From: Burkholderiales bacterium | GTDB taxonomy: Bacteria; Pseudomonadota; Gammaproteobacteria; Burkholderiales; Burkholderiaceae_C | Assembly: GCA_026400105.1 (NCBI GenBank) | Contig: JAPLPQ010000068.1 | Location: forward strand, 1-59,002 | Length of the DNA stretch: 59,002 nucleotides | Reading direction: 5' to 3' | Shown: one piece after another, positions 36,691-45,891 of the stretch | Layout of the letters: every line of letters begins with the position of its first letter | Numbering within the stretch: the stretch's first letter is position 1 | Notes under the pieces: generated by a model | What the model was told of the DNA's origin: nothing | Databases searched by the model: none | What the model saw: only the letters and a program-made list of their open reading frames with translations | Position numbers and translations under genes: made by a program

Positions 36691-36723
36691 AAAAAAGAAA
36701 AGGGCGCATTCTGCGCCCTTTTT
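36691..36723 (-). terminator. hns terminator
   Basis: On the minus strand AAGGGCGCA-gaa-TGCGCCCTT is followed by a T-rich run (TTTTCTTTTTT). It lies between hns and the HAD gene. Confidence 0.85.
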
Positions 36724-36749
36724 ATACGGGGAAGAAAACCCCCGTCAAG

Positions 36750-36771
36750 GATCAGGAATTGATCAGGAATT
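36750..36771. repeat. 11-bp tandem duplication over the hns stop codon
   Basis: Two exact copies of GATCAGGAATT in a row, followed by GATC. The hns stop codon (36752-36754) lies in the first copy. Removing one copy would shift the frame past the stop. Confidence 0.85.
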
Positions 36772-37063
36772 GATCCAGATTCTGACCGGCTGCCAGTGCA
36801 ACCTTGACCCACTCGGGCTTGCGGCCCGGACCACCCGACCACAACTCGCCATTCGGGCCCTGGTATTTGGCCGGAGCCTTGGACTTTCCAGCAGCGCCCT
36901 TGCGGCCGGAGGAGGTAGCACCGAGGTCTTCAACCGTGATGCCGTATTCCTTCATCTTGGCCTTGATATCGGCGACCACGTTGGCGAGCTCATGCTTGCG
37001 CACCTGCTCGGCCTGTGCCATCAGAGCCTGGGCTTGGGAAACCAATTCGGAATAAGTTGCCAT
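36752..37063 (-). CDS. hns: H-NS-family nucleoid-associated protein
   Basis: 103 residues. The N-terminal coiled-coil oligomerisation region (residues ~1-45) is followed by a flexible Ser/Gly/Lys linker. The DNA-binding motif is KYQGPNGELWSGGPGRKPEWV, close to the AT-hook-like H-NS signature of betaproteobacteria. It should silence AT-rich or foreign DNA. The last residues and stop codon lie in an 11-bp tandem duplication (see findings). It is downstream of rluC and upstream of a terminator. Confidence 0.94.
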   Translation of the reverse strand: MATYSELVSQAQALMAQAEQVRKHELANVVADIKAKMKEYGITVEDLGATSSGRKGAAGKSKAPAKYQGPNGELWSGGPGRKPEWVKVALAAGQNLDQFLINS

Positions 37064-37099
37064 GTCGACGTCCTTGATCTTGGAGATTTAACGGGCCGA

Positions 37100-38086
37100 T
37101 TATACGAAGAAATCGGCCACATTGCCCCAGCCCTTCAATTCAGGCGGCAAATCGGCCTGCAATTGCAGCGGCGACTGCAGCACCGGATGGGTCACGCCCA
37201 ATTGCCAGGCATGCAGGAACATGCGCCTGAGCCCATTCCTTTGCAAGGCCCGATTCAAATCGAAGTCGCCATACTTGTCATCGCCAGCAATCGGATGGCC
37301 GGCACTCGCCAGATGGACGCGGATCTGGTGCGTGCGGCCGGTCTTGATCGTGACCGCCAGCAGGCTCAGCACCGGCGGCGCTCCGTCCGCCCAGTCGGCA
37401 GGCGGTCGCACCTGGCCCAGCACCTTGACCAGCGTGATCGAGCGCATGCCATCCGGATCATCGGCATGGGTGACCCGAACCCGCCGCTCGCCATCGGGCA
37501 ACAGGTATTTGTGCAGCGGCTGATCTATCACTTTCTTGTTGGCCGGCCAGGCTCCCTTGACCAGGGCCAGATAGGTCTTGGCGGTCTCGCGTTCGCGAAA
37601 CTGGTCCTGCAGCGCCTTGAGCGCGCTTCTTTTCTTGGCCACCAGCAGAATGCCGCTGGTTTCACGATCGAGTCGATGTACCAGTTCGAGCAAAGGCAAT
37701 CCAGGGCGGGCCTGGCGCAATTGCTCAATCACACCGAAAGAAACCCCACTGCCACCGTGGACAGCAACGCCAGCCGGCTTGTTGATGGCCATGAAAGCGG
37801 CGTCCTCGAACAGGACGGGAAATTCGCGCGCCGGCGCGGGATTTTCCTGTTTGGCCTCGATCTTTTCGGACAGCCGTATCGGCGGCACCCGAATCAGATC
37901 ATCGGCCTGCAATCGCGTGTCGGCCTGAGCCCGCCCCTTGTTGACCCTGACCTCGCCGGAACGGATGATGCGGTAGACATGGGTCTTGGGCACCCCCTTG
38001 AGTTCGCGCAGCAGGAAATTGTCCAGCCTCTGGCCGGCTGACTCGGCGTCTACGGTGTAGTGTCTGACCTGGGGCGTTGATGCCAT
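37100..38086 (-). CDS. rluC: 23S rRNA pseudouridine synthase RluC
   Basis: Makes pseudouridines at positions 955, 2504 and 2580 (E. coli numbering) of 23S rRNA. It has 328 residues. An N-terminal S4 domain (AGQRLDNFLLRELKGVPKTHVYRIIRSGEVRVN) is followed by the catalytic domain with the active aspartate in ELVHRLDRETSG and the downstream TGRTHQIRVH motif. ATG 38086 is chosen because conserved sequence starts right after it; an ATG at 38149 would add 21 residues of low complexity. Neither has a good ribosome site. It is divergent from rne. Confidence 0.93.
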   Translation of the reverse strand: MASTPQVRHYTVDAESAGQRLDNFLLRELKGVPKTHVYRIIRSGEVRVNKGRAQADTRLQADDLIRVPPIRLSEKIEAKQENPAPAREFPVLFEDAAFMAINKPAGVAVHGGSGVSFGVIEQLRQARPGLPLLELVHRLDRETSGILLVAKKRSALKALQDQFRERETAKTYLALVKGAWPANKKVIDQPLHKYLLPDGERRVRVTHADDPDGMRSITLVKVLGQVRPPADWADGAPPVLSLLAVTIKTGRTHQIRVHLASAGHPIAGDDKYGDFDLNRALQRNGLRRMFLHAWQLGVTHPVLQSPLQLQADLPPELKGWGNVADFFV

Positions 38087-38702
38087 GGCTGGGTGGGGGT
38101 GGTGAGGGGTGGCAAGTGAGGCAGGAAAACCTGCGAGCAGTTCACGCATTTAGCGGGCGTCGGGCACTATAATGATCCGATCCGGACCCGTGGGGTAGGT
38201 GCTCGATTTGCCTCGAAGTTTAAGGCAGAGTGCCAAGGCGGCCCAACGAAGGGCATGACCCTCCTGCCCGCCCCGCTTGCCGGATATTGGTTGCCAGCCA
38301 CTGCTGAGCCGCACCCTCCCCCGTCCCGGCCCGATTTGGCCTGGCCGGTCCGGTGCAGCGCCCCGGTGGCGAACCGCCGTCGATGACAGCGAACCCGATA
38401 CGGAATACCCCAACCGTCCAGCCCGCAGGCCTCAGAGCCGGAGCTGGACGAGGACTGAAGTGAAACCAAAGACCTCTAGGCCAGCCGCCGTGCATCACGC
38501 CGCCCTGCCGCCTTTGATCACGCCACTCCACGCGCCCATGCCCGGACAGGGTTGAGCGCGCGCGGATTGCCGCAGGTATCGCGGCGCCGCTCCTCACCCC
38601 TTGCACTGGCTCTCCGGCAATTCCTCCTCGTTCGTGCCATCTGCTGCGGTTCACGGCTTGAGCCCGACAGGGCTGTTAGTCAGTGACAAGAGGAACGCAC
38701 AC
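38087..38702. other. Long gene-free region between rluC and rne (rne leader)
   Basis: About 616 bp without a credible gene. TATAAT at 38168-38173 could be a -10 for rne, giving a leader of about 520 nt; the -35 is poor. Long 5' leaders that mediate autoregulation are known for rne in enterobacteria. The sequence here is GC-rich with many short complementary stretches, but no single named RNA family was recognised. Confidence 0.55.
38168..38173 (+). promoter_or_regulatory. Candidate -10 element for rne
   Basis: A perfect TATAAT in an otherwise GC-rich region, 530 bp before the rne ATG. No good -35 is found at 16-18 bp (CGCATT is the best at 17 bp). Confidence 0.45.
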
Positions 38703-41700
38703 ATGAAGCGCATGTTGATCAATGCCACGCAGGCCGAAGAACGCCGCCTGGCCATCGTCGACGGGCAGAAACTGCTCGACTACGAGATCGAAATCGAAGG
38801 GCGCGAGCAGCGCAAGGGCAATATCTACAAGGCCGTCGTCACCCGCGTCGAGCCTTCGCTCGAGGCCTGTTTCGTCGACTACGGCGAGGACCGCCACGGC
38901 TTCCTGCCGTTCAAGGAAATCTCGCGCCAGTATTTCCAGGGCAGCGCCTCGCCCTCGCAGGCGCGCATCCAGGACGTGATCCGGGAAGGCCAGGAACTGC
39001 TGGTCCAGGTCGAGAAGGAAGAGCGCGGCAACAAGGGCGCAGCGCTGACCACCTTCGTGAGTCTGGCCGGCCGCTATGTGGTGCTGATGCCGAACAACCC
39101 GCGCGGCGGCGGCGTCAGCCGGCGCATCGAGGGCGAGGACCGCGCCGAGCTCAAGGCCGCGCTCGAGCAGCTCGACTACCCGAACGGCATGAGCATCATC
39201 GCGCGCACCGCCGGCATCGGCCGCGAGGCCGGTGAGCTGCAGTGGGACCTCAACTACCTGCTCAAATTGTGGAACGCGATCGACGGCGCTGCCAAGTCCG
39301 GCAAGGGCGCCTTCCTGATCTATCAGGAATCGAGCCTGGTGATCCGCGCGATCCGCGACTACTTCAACAACGACATCGGCGAGATCCTGATCGACACCGA
39401 CGACATCTTCGAGCAGGCGCACCAGTTCATGGCGCATGTGATGCCGGAGCAGGAGCACCGCGTCAAGCGCTACCGCGATGACGCGCCGCTGTTCTCGCGC
39501 TTCCAGATCGAGCACCAGATCGAGACCGCCTACAGCCGTACCGTGACGCTGCCCAGCGGCGGCGCGATCGTGATCGACCAGACCGAGGCACTGGTCGCGG
39601 TCGACGTCAACTCGGCGCGCTCGATCAAGGGCGGCGACATCGAGGAAACCGCGACCCGCACCAACCTGGAAGCTGCCGACGAAGTGGCGCGCCAGGCCCG
39701 CCTGCGCGACCTCGGCGGCCTGATCGTGATCGACTTCATCGACATGGAAGAGTCGCGCAACCGACGCGAGGTCGAGAACCGGCTGCGCGACGCGCTGCGC
39801 CAGGACCGCGCCCGCGTGCAGTTCGGCTCGATCAGCAAGTTCGGCCTGCTCGAGATGAGCCGCCAGCGCCTGCGCCCGGCCCTGAACGAAGGTGCCTCGA
39901 TTCCCTGCCCGCGCTGCGGCGGCTCCGGCCATATCCGCGACACCGAAAGCTCGGCGCTGCAGATCCTGCGCATCATCCAGGAGGAGTCGCTCAAGGAGAG
40001 CACGGCCGCCGTGCTGGTCCAGGTGCCGGTCGAGGTCGCGAGCTTCCTGCTCAACGAGAAGCGCACCGAGATCACCAAGATCGAGCTCAAGCAGCGCATC
40101 AGCGTGCTGCTGGTGCCGAACAAGTCGCTCGACACGCCGCATTACAAGCTCGAGCGCCTCAAGCATGACGACCCGCGCCTGGAGCAGCTGGACGCGAGCT
40201 ACAAGATGGCCGAGGAAGTCGAGGATGTGACGACCTTCACGCGCCGCAGCCAGGAACGCTCGAACAAGCAGGAGCCGCTGATCAAGGGCGTGCTGCCCGA
40301 TGCGCCGGCCCCGGTCTCGACCCCGAAGCCCGAAGCCGCAGCGCCGGTGAAGGCGCCGGTGGTGGCTGCCCCCGCTCCGGTGCGTGCGGCGCCGGCACCC
40401 GAGACCGGCTTCATGGCCTGGCTCAAGCGCCTGTTCGGCGTCGCGCCGGCTATGGCTCCGGTGGTCACTACGGTGGCTGCCAGCCCGAGCCCGAGCCCGG
40501 CCGCTGCTGCGCCTGCAGCGCGCGAAGCCCGCAGCGAGAACCGTGGCAACCGCGGTGAGCGCGGCAATCGCAACGGCAATGGCCGCGGCGAGCGTGGCGA
40601 ACGCAGCGAGCGTCCGCTCGAGAACCGCAACGGCGAACGTCCGGCCCAGGGCCAGGGCGAACGCAGCGTCGAAGGCCGCCGCAACGAGCGCACCCGTGGC
40701 GAAGGCCGGACTGCCGAGCCCCGCGAGGGTCGTGAAGGTCGCGAAGGCCGCGGCGAACCCCGCCGCGAAGGTCGCCGTGACGCCCGTCCCGAATCCCGTC
40801 CTGAGATCGCCGCCACGGAAGCCGTGGCAGTGAACCTCGAGAACGGTGCTGCCGCAACCGAGACCGCTGAGGGCAGCGTCCCGACCGAAGGCCGCCGCGA
40901 ACGCGGCGAAGGCCGTCGTCGCGGTCCGCGCAACGAAGGTCGCCGCAACGCGCCCGCGGCTGAAGCCGAAGCCGGTCAAGCCGCCGAGACCCCGGTGGCG
41001 GAAAACACCGAAGCCGTCGACGAATCGGGCAAGACCGATGCCGCACAGGCCGAGCCGCGCGCTCCGCGCGAGCGTCGCAGCCGCGACCGCTACGGCCGTG
41101 ACCGCCGCTCGCGTGGCGAAGGCACCGCATCGGCTGAGGAAGCCGATGCCCAGGCCGCCGAACCGGTAGTCGCTGAAACCGGCGACGCCGCCGCACCGCG
41201 CTCCTACTTCAAGGCCGCCGCTACCAGCGCAGTGACCGAGGTCGAAGCTCCGGTCGAGCAGGCTGCCACGCAGCAACCTGCCGTCGCCTTGACTGAAGTC
41301 CAGCCGGTCGAGACCAGCCAGCCGGCAGCAGTCGAAGCCGCGCCCGAAGTGGCTCCGGCTCCGGTCCAGGCCCCGGCTGCCGCTCCGGTCGTGGCTGTGG
41401 CAGCAGCCCCGGCGGTGGCGGTGACTCCTGCTGCTCCGGCAGAACCGGCTGCGGCAGCAGCCTCGGCCCAGGCCTACCGCCTGGCCATCGATGAGCTGTC
41501 GACGCTGGCCCAGCAAGTCGGCCTGGAATGGGTCCAGTCCGATGCCGACAAGGTGGCTCAGGTGCAGGCGGCGATCGCCGCCGAACCCCAGCCGGTCCGC
41601 GTGCCGCGCGAACCCAAGCCGGTGGTGCTGGCCGACGAAGGCCCGCTGGTGCTGGTCGAAACCCGCCGCGACCTGAGCGAGCTGAAGCTGCCCTTCGAGG

Positions 41701-41705
41701 CCTGA
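38703..41705 (+). CDS. rne: Ribonuclease E
   Basis: Essential endoribonuclease and degradosome scaffold. It has 1000 residues. The catalytic half contains the S1 domain (residues ~38-120), the DNase I-like domain with Mg-binding aspartates in VDVNSARS (D301) and DFIDM (D344/D347), and the zinc link C402-PR-C405. Beyond residue ~530 it is a disordered scaffold: Ala/Pro stretches, then a long Arg/Gly/Glu-rich region (about residues 600-830), then Ala/Val/Pro repeats and a short conserved end. AGAGGA precedes the ATG at 38703. The long leader suggests feedback on its own mRNA. Confidence 0.97.
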   Translation: MKRMLINATQAEERRLAIVDGQKLLDYEIEIEGREQRKGNIYKAVVTRVEPSLEACFVDYGEDRHGFLPFKEISRQYFQGSASPSQARIQDVIREGQELLVQVEKEERGNKGAALTTFVSLAGRYVVLMPNNPRGGGVSRRIEGEDRAELKAALEQLDYPNGMSIIARTAGIGREAGELQWDLNYLLKLWNAIDGAAKSGKGAFLIYQESSLVIRAIRDYFNNDIGEILIDTDDIFEQAHQFMAHVMPEQEHRVKRYRDDAPLFSRFQIEHQIETAYSRTVTLPSGGAIVIDQTEALVAVDVNSARSIKGGDIEETATRTNLEAADEVARQARLRDLGGLIVIDFIDMEESRNRREVENRLRDALRQDRARVQFGSISKFGLLEMSRQRLRPALNEGASIPCPRCGGSGHIRDTESSALQILRIIQEESLKESTAAVLVQVPVEVASFLLNEKRTEITKIELKQRISVLLVPNKSLDTPHYKLERLKHDDPRLEQLDASYKMAEEVEDVTTFTRRSQERSNKQEPLIKGVLPDAPAPVSTPKPEAAAPVKAPVVAAPAPVRAAPAPETGFMAWLKRLFGVAPAMAPVVTTVAASPSPSPAAAAPAAREARSENRGNRGERGNRNGNGRGERGERSERPLENRNGERPAQGQGERSVEGRRNERTRGEGRTAEPREGREGREGRGEPRREGRRDARPESRPEIAATEAVAVNLENGAAATETAEGSVPTEGRRERGEGRRRGPRNEGRRNAPAAEAEAGQAAETPVAENTEAVDESGKTDAAQAEPRAPRERRSRDRYGRDRRSRGEGTASAEEADAQAAEPVVAETGDAAAPRSYFKAAATSAVTEVEAPVEQAATQQPAVALTEVQPVETSQPAAVEAAPEVAPAPVQAPAAAPVVAVAAAPAVAVTPAAPAEPAAAAASAQAYRLAIDELSTLAQQVGLEWVQSDADKVAQVQAAIAAEPQPVRVPREPKPVVLADEGPLVLVETRRDLSELKLPFEA

Positions 41706-41717
41706 TCAGCCAGCGCT

Positions 41718-41740
41718 GACCCCGGCTTGCTGCCGGGGTC
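41718..41740 (+). terminator. Hairpin after rne
   Basis: GACCCCGGC-ttgct-GCCGGGGTC, a 9-bp perfect stem without a T tract. It may stabilise the 3' end or act with Rho. Confidence 0.5.
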
Positions 41741-41786
41741 GGCGCCAGACCTGCATAACTTCAACTGCCCCGAGTCATCCTGCATC

Positions 41787-42299
41787 ATGGAAAACGCCCA
41801 AGCCTCCCGCCCTGACGAATTCCCGGTAGTACCCGACCTGCACTGGTCGCCCGAGCTCGAGCTGGGCGATGCGCGCATGGATCGGACGCATGAGGAAATG
41901 GTCGAGCAGGTCGCCCGCCTGCGCGCCCTGCCGCATGCCGAACAGCTCGAGTGCTACCGCGCGCTGGTCCAGCACACGGTCGAACATTTCGCGCAGGAAG
42001 AGCGCTGGATGATCGCCACCGGCTTCAATGCCGACAACTGTCACGCCAGCCACCACGAAACGATCCTCGACACCATGCGTCAGGTCGAGACACATTTCCT
42101 GCAAGGCGACGAGGAGATCATCGACCGCATGGCCGCCGCGCTGGCGGAATGGCTGCCGATGCACGCCTCGACCATGGATGCGGGTCTGGTCCAGCACATG
42201 AAGAACGTCGGATTCGACTCGCGCACCGAGACGCTGGCAGACCCGTCGCTGGTCAAGCCCGCCACCATGAGCGGTTGCGGCAGCGTGAGCTGCAGCTAA
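41787..42299 (+). CDS. Bacteriohemerythrin
   Basis: A four-helix-bundle protein with a non-haem di-iron site that binds O2. It has 170 residues. Candidate ligands are H35 in MDRTHEEM, H63/H67 and E71 in HTVEHFAQEE, the HASHHE cluster at residues 86-91, and the late H/D pair in MHASTMD. The C-terminus adds a Cys-containing tail (SGCGSVSCS) not typical of the family. The ATG at 41787 is preferred to upstream in-frame codons. A role in oxygen storage or sensing under low oxygen fits the cbb3 genes elsewhere in the window. Confidence 0.88.
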   Translation: MENAQASRPDEFPVVPDLHWSPELELGDARMDRTHEEMVEQVARLRALPHAEQLECYRALVQHTVEHFAQEERWMIATGFNADNCHASHHETILDTMRQVETHFLQGDEEIIDRMAAALAEWLPMHASTMDAGLVQHMKNVGFDSRTETLADPSLVKPATMSGCGSVSCS

Positions 42300-42324
42300 G
42301 CCCTTCAAGAGCAGTCTTGATTGC

Positions 42325-42360
42325 AGCCCCGGTCTGTCAAGCAGGCCGGGGCATTTTCTT
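42325..42360 (+). terminator. Hemerythrin terminator
   Basis: GCCCCGG...CCGGGGC around a 14-nt loop, then ATTTTCTT. It lies 26 bp after the stop. Confidence 0.7.
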
Positions 42361-42384
42361 GTCCCGCTGCAGCGGCAACAGGCG

Positions 42385-42416
42385 AAAAAAAGCCTGCCAG
42401 CCGGCAGGCTTTTTTT
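42385..42416. terminator. Bidirectional terminator for the HiPIP gene
   Basis: A7 - GCCTGCC-agcc-GGCAGGC - T7 between convergent genes. On the minus strand it ends the HiPIP transcript. Confidence 0.88.
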
Positions 42417-42432
42417 CGCGTCAGGAAAAGGC

Positions 42433-42744
42433 TCAGGCCTTCTTGACGTAGGAGTTGCACCAGCCCTTGGCGGAGACTTGCTTGCCGGCGAAGATCGGGC
42501 AGACACCCGAAGCGGCACCGGCCTTGCCCTGGTACAGGGTGCAGCTGGCACAGCTCTGACCAGCCGCGTACTTGGGGAACTTGGTCTTGTCGACCTTGGT
42601 GGCGTCAGCCTTGTAACCCAGAGCCGCAGCCTGGGCATCGGTTTCGACGACCATGGCTTGTGCCTGAGCCGTACCGGCGAGCGCGAGGGCGCCCGAAGCG
42701 GTTGCAACTTGCATCAGGAAAACGCGGCGGTTCGATTTGATCAT
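42433..42744 (-). CDS. High-potential iron-sulfur protein (HiPIP)
   Basis: 103 residues. A Tat-type leader with RR at positions 6-7 (NRRVFLMQVATASGALALAGTAQAQA) directs the folded protein to the periplasm. The mature ~73 residues hold four cysteines, C65, C68, C82 and C96, in the C-x2-C-x13-C-x13-C spacing of a HiPIP [4Fe-4S] cluster. HiPIPs carry electrons from the bc1 complex to terminal oxidases or photosynthetic centres. No photosynthesis genes are here, so an oxidase donor is more likely. Confidence 0.92.
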   Translation of the reverse strand: MIKSNRRVFLMQVATASGALALAGTAQAQAMVVETDAQAAALGYKADATKVDKTKFPKYAAGQSCASCTLYQGKAGAASGVCPIFAGKQVSAKGWCNSYVKKA

Positions 42745-42932
42745 GGTGGTATTGGGGTTTATGGTGATTAGGGGAAAAAGCGTGTGACTTCTTGCCGAGC
42801 GATTGTGCGCCTTCGGACCGGCGTTTTCAAGTTAGCCGCCGATTAACCAAGGGCGAACATCGGACATGGAGTCGATCCGGATCGCATGGCAGCTACAGTC
42901 CAGCGACGGCAGCCGACCTGAAAAAGCCACCG

Positions 42933-43622
42933 TCAATCGCCAGCCGACAACAGGCCCGCGCGCAGGTGCAGCACGCGGTCGCAGCGTCGGGCCAGCTCGA
43001 CATCATGGGTCACCAGCACGAAGGCCGTGCCCTGCTCGCGTGCGAGCTCGAGCATCAGCTCGAACACGCCGTTGGCCGTGGCGCGGTCCAGGTTGCCGGT
43101 CGGCTCGTCGGCCAGCACGCAGGCCGGCCGCGTCACGAGCGCGCGCGCGATCGCCACCCGCTGGCGCTCGCCACCCGAGAGCTCGGCCGGGCGGTGCAGC
43201 AGGCGCTGGCTCAAGCCGACCCGATCCAGCCAATGCGCGGCCTCGGCGGCGGCGGCCTCGCGCGGCAGGCGGCGAATCCAGAGCGGCATCGCCACATTGT
43301 CCTGCGCGCTGAACTCGGGCAGCAGATGGTGAAACTGGTAGACGAAACCCAGATAGCGGTTGCGCGACTCGCCCTGCAAGGCCGGGCTCAGGCTGGCCAG
43401 ATTCTGGCCCTGCAGCAGGACCTGGCCGGCGCTGGGCGCATCGAGCCCGCCGAGCAGGTGCAGCAGCGTGCTCTTGCCCGAGCCAGAGCTGCCGACGATG
43501 GCCAGCGTCTCGCCGGCCCGGATGTCGAGATCGACACCCTGCAGCACGGTCACGTCGAGCCGGCCTTCGTGGAAGCGCTTGCTCAGGCCGCGCGCGCTCA
43601 GGACGATGTGGGGTTCACTCAT
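42933..43622 (-). CDS. lolD: Lipoprotein-releasing ABC transporter ATPase LolD
   Basis: ATPase of the LolCDE complex, which detaches outer-membrane lipoproteins from the inner membrane. It has 229 residues. Walker A is GSSGSGKST, the signature is [15 protein letters not shown], Walker B is [13 protein letters not shown], and the switch is VTHD. The LolD-like segment [21 protein letters not shown] is present. The ATG at 43622 overlaps the lolC stop by 8 bp (ATGAGTGA), indicating translational coupling. Confidence 0.95.
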   Translation of the reverse strand: MSEPHIVLSARGLSKRFHEGRLDVTVLQGVDLDIRAGETLAIVGSSGSGKSTLLHLLGGLDAPSAGQVLLQGQNLASLSPALQGESRNRYLGFVYQFHHLLPEFSAQDNVAMPLWIRRLPREAAAAEAAHWLDRVGLSQRLLHRPAELSGGERQRVAIARALVTRPACVLADEPTGNLDRATANGVFELMLELAREQGTAFVLVTHDVELARRCDRVLHLRAGLLSAGD

Positions 43623-44871
43623 AGCGCAGCGCCTCGGCCGGATTGACGCGGCTGGCATGCCAGCTCGGGTAGAGCGTGGCCGCGAAGGCCAGCAGCAGGG
43701 AAATCAGCGCGATCGGAACGATGTCGCCCTGCTGGGGCTCGCTCGGCATGCGGCTGATCAGGTAGATGTCCTGCGGCAGGAAATGGGTGCCCAGCAGCGA
43801 CTCGAGCGCCGGCACCAGGGTGTCGATGTTGAACGCGATCCCGAGTCCGAGCAGCAGGCCGGCCAGCGTGCCGATCACGCCGACCAGCGCGCCCTGGACC
43901 ACGAAGATGGCCATGATGCTGCGCGGGCTCGCGCCCAGCGTGCGCAGGATCGCGATGTCGGCGCGCTTGTCGGTCACGGTCATGACCAGGGTCGAGACCA
44001 GGTTGAAGGCCGCGACCGCGACGATCAGCGTCAGGATGATGAACATCATGCGCTTCTCGAGCTGGACGGCGGCAAACCAGGTCCGGTTCTGCCGCGTCCA
44101 GTCGCGCAGCAGCAGGTCGCCGCTGACCATGGCGGCCAGCTGCTGCGTGACCTCGCGCGCGCGATGCAGGTCTTTCAGCTTGAGCCGCACGCCAGTCGGC
44201 CCCTCGAGCCGGAAGATGCGCGCCGCGTCGTCGATGTGAATGAAGGCCAGCGTCGAGTCGTACTCGTAATGGCCCGAATCGAAGATGCCGACCACATTCA
44301 TCTGCTTGAGCCGCGGCACCACGCCGGCCGGCGTGACCTGGCCGCTGGGCGCGACCAGCGTGACCGCATCGCCGACGCGCAGGCCCAGGCTCTGCGCCAG
44401 CGCGCCGCCCAGCACGATGCCGAACGCCCCCGGCTGCAGCTGCGGCAGCACGGTCTTGGCCAGCTCGCCGGCCAGGCTGGTGACGGCAGGCTCCTGCGCC
44501 GGATCGATGCCGCGCAGCAGCACGCCCTTCATGTCCTCGCCACGCGCGAGCAGGCCCTGGGCCGCGATGAAGGGCGCGGCGCCGACCACCTCGGGGTGAG
44601 CCCGCAGCTCACGCAGCGTGGTCGGCAGGTCGGACAGCGCGCCGCCATCGGGCGTGAAGACCTCGACATGGGACAGCACGCCGAGCATGCGGTCGCGCAC
44701 CTCCTGCTGGAAGCCGTTCATGACGCTGAGCACGACGATCAGCGCCGCCACGCCGAGCGCGATGCCCAGCATCGAGACGCCGCTGATGAAGGAAATGAAA
44801 CCGTTGCGCCGCGTGGCGCGGCCGGCGCGCGTGTAGCGCCAGCCGAGCAGGAATTCGTAGGGGATTTGCAT
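43615..44871 (-). CDS. lolC: Lipoprotein-releasing ABC transporter permease LolC/E
   Basis: 418 residues. The N-terminal [28 protein letters not shown] and first transmembrane helix are followed by a ~200-residue periplasmic domain and three C-terminal helices, with [21 protein letters not shown] as the ATPase-coupling region. It ends [19 protein letters not shown], typical for the LolCE family. Only one permease is encoded here, so a homodimeric LolF-like arrangement, or a second gene elsewhere, is possible. The ATG at 44871 is the conserved start. Confidence 0.93.
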   Translation of the reverse strand: MQIPYEFLLGWRYTRAGRATRRNGFISFISGVSMLGIALGVAALIVVLSVMNGFQQEVRDRMLGVLSHVEVFTPDGGALSDLPTTLRELRAHPEVVGAAPFIAAQGLLARGEDMKGVLLRGIDPAQEPAVTSLAGELAKTVLPQLQPGAFGIVLGGALAQSLGLRVGDAVTLVAPSGQVTPAGVVPRLKQMNVVGIFDSGHYEYDSTLAFIHIDDAARIFRLEGPTGVRLKLKDLHRAREVTQQLAAMVSGDLLLRDWTRQNRTWFAAVQLEKRMMFIILTLIVAVAAFNLVSTLVMTVTDKRADIAILRTLGASPRSIMAIFVVQGALVGVIGTLAGLLLGLGIAFNIDTLVPALESLLGTHFLPQDIYLISRMPSEPQQGDIVPIALISLLLAFAATLYPSWHASRVNPAEALRYE

Positions 44872-44934
44872 GGATCTCCAGATTGCCGACCCGAGATTGT
44901 GGCATCCCCGACAATAAGGGGTTAAACACCCGCC

Positions 44935-45891
44935 ATGGCGCCGACCTTGCAACATCTGATCGTTCCCTACGCCGCCACCATTGCCCCGCTGACGGGGCAG
45001 GACAGCCAGCTGCCCGCCCTGCCCCGCCTCGCCCGCCTGCTGGCCAGGCTGGCACAGCAGGAAACCGATGCCGGCGACGAGTATTCGCTGAGCCCGCCGC
45101 ACGAGCGGGTGCTGGCGCGCGCGCTGGGCCTGCCCACGACCGACGGCGCCATACCCTGGGCTGCCTGGCAGGCCGGCGAGCGGCAGCAGGCCTGCGCCTG
45201 GTTCACGCCCTGTCACTGGCAGGCCAGCATGGACCAGGTCACGCTGCAACCGCCCGAGGGCCTGGAGCTGTCCGAGGCCGAATCGCGCGAGCTGTTCGAG
45301 GCGCTGCGGCCCTGGGTCGAGGAAGACGGCATCGTGCTGCATTTCGAGTCGGCCACGCGCTGGCGCGCGGTCGGCCCAGCCTTCGCCGACCTGCCCTGGG
45401 CCAGCCTGGACCGGGTCGCACACCGGCAGCTCGACGCCTGGCTGCCCAACGGCGGGCAGCTGCCACAGGCACGCGCGCTGCTGCGGCTGCAGAACGAGGC
45501 CCAGATGCTGTTCTACACCCACCCGCTCAACGACCGGCGCGCGGCGCGCGGCCTGGCCAGCATCAACGGCTTCTGGATCAGCGGCACCGGAGCCTGGGAC
45601 GGCCAGGCGCTGCCGGCGCCCCGGGTCGCCGCAGGCCTGCGCGCGCCGGCGCTGCGCGGCGACTGGGCGGCCTGGGCCGCCGCCTGGCAGCAGCTCGAGC
45701 AAGACGAGATCGCCCCCTTGCTCGAAGCCGCCGAGGGCGGCGCCGCAGTGCGCCTGACCCTGTGCGGCGAGCGCAGCGCGATCAGCTGGGCCAGCGGCCT
45801 GCCCGCCAAGCCAGGCGCGCTGTCGCGCCTGCGCGGTCTTTTCCAGCGCCAGCGTCCGCTCGACCTGGCGCAACTCCTGAGCCAGCTATGA
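44935..45891 (+). CDS. Uncharacterised protein, possibly phosphoglycerate mutase-like
   Basis: 318 residues, rich in Ala, Leu and Trp, with no membrane segment. It begins MAPTLQHLIVPYAATIAP and contains WFTPCHWQASMDQVTLQPP, a late NGFWISGTGAW motif and a final ISWASGLPAKPG stretch. Burkholderiales proteins with this pattern are sometimes annotated as cofactor-independent phosphoglycerate mutase-like or as regulatory proteins of the RpfE type; no alkaline-phosphatase metal site is evident, so the catalytic role is doubtful. It overlaps the recJ start by ATGA, so the two are translationally coupled. Confidence 0.7.
   Translation: MAPTLQHLIVPYAATIAPLTGQDSQLPALPRLARLLARLAQQETDAGDEYSLSPPHERVLARALGLPTTDGAIPWAAWQAGERQQACAWFTPCHWQASMDQVTLQPPEGLELSEAESRELFEALRPWVEEDGIVLHFESATRWRAVGPAFADLPWASLDRVAHRQLDAWLPNGGQLPQARALLRLQNEAQMLFYTHPLNDRRAARGLASINGFWISGTGAWDGQALPAPRVAAGLRAPALRGDWAAWAAAWQQLEQDEIAPLLEAAEGGAAVRLTLCGERSAISWASGLPAKPGALSRLRGLFQRQRPLDLAQLLSQL

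Noticed and set aside
36596-38041. 481-codon plus-strand frame opposite hns and rluC
   Set aside because: It spans two real genes and a terminator on the other strand and lacks any recognisable motif.
38676-41516. Very long open frame (946 codons) on the minus strand across rne
   Set aside because: It is a mirror frame of RNase E caused by high GC at third codon positions; composition is low-complexity and no domain is recognisable.
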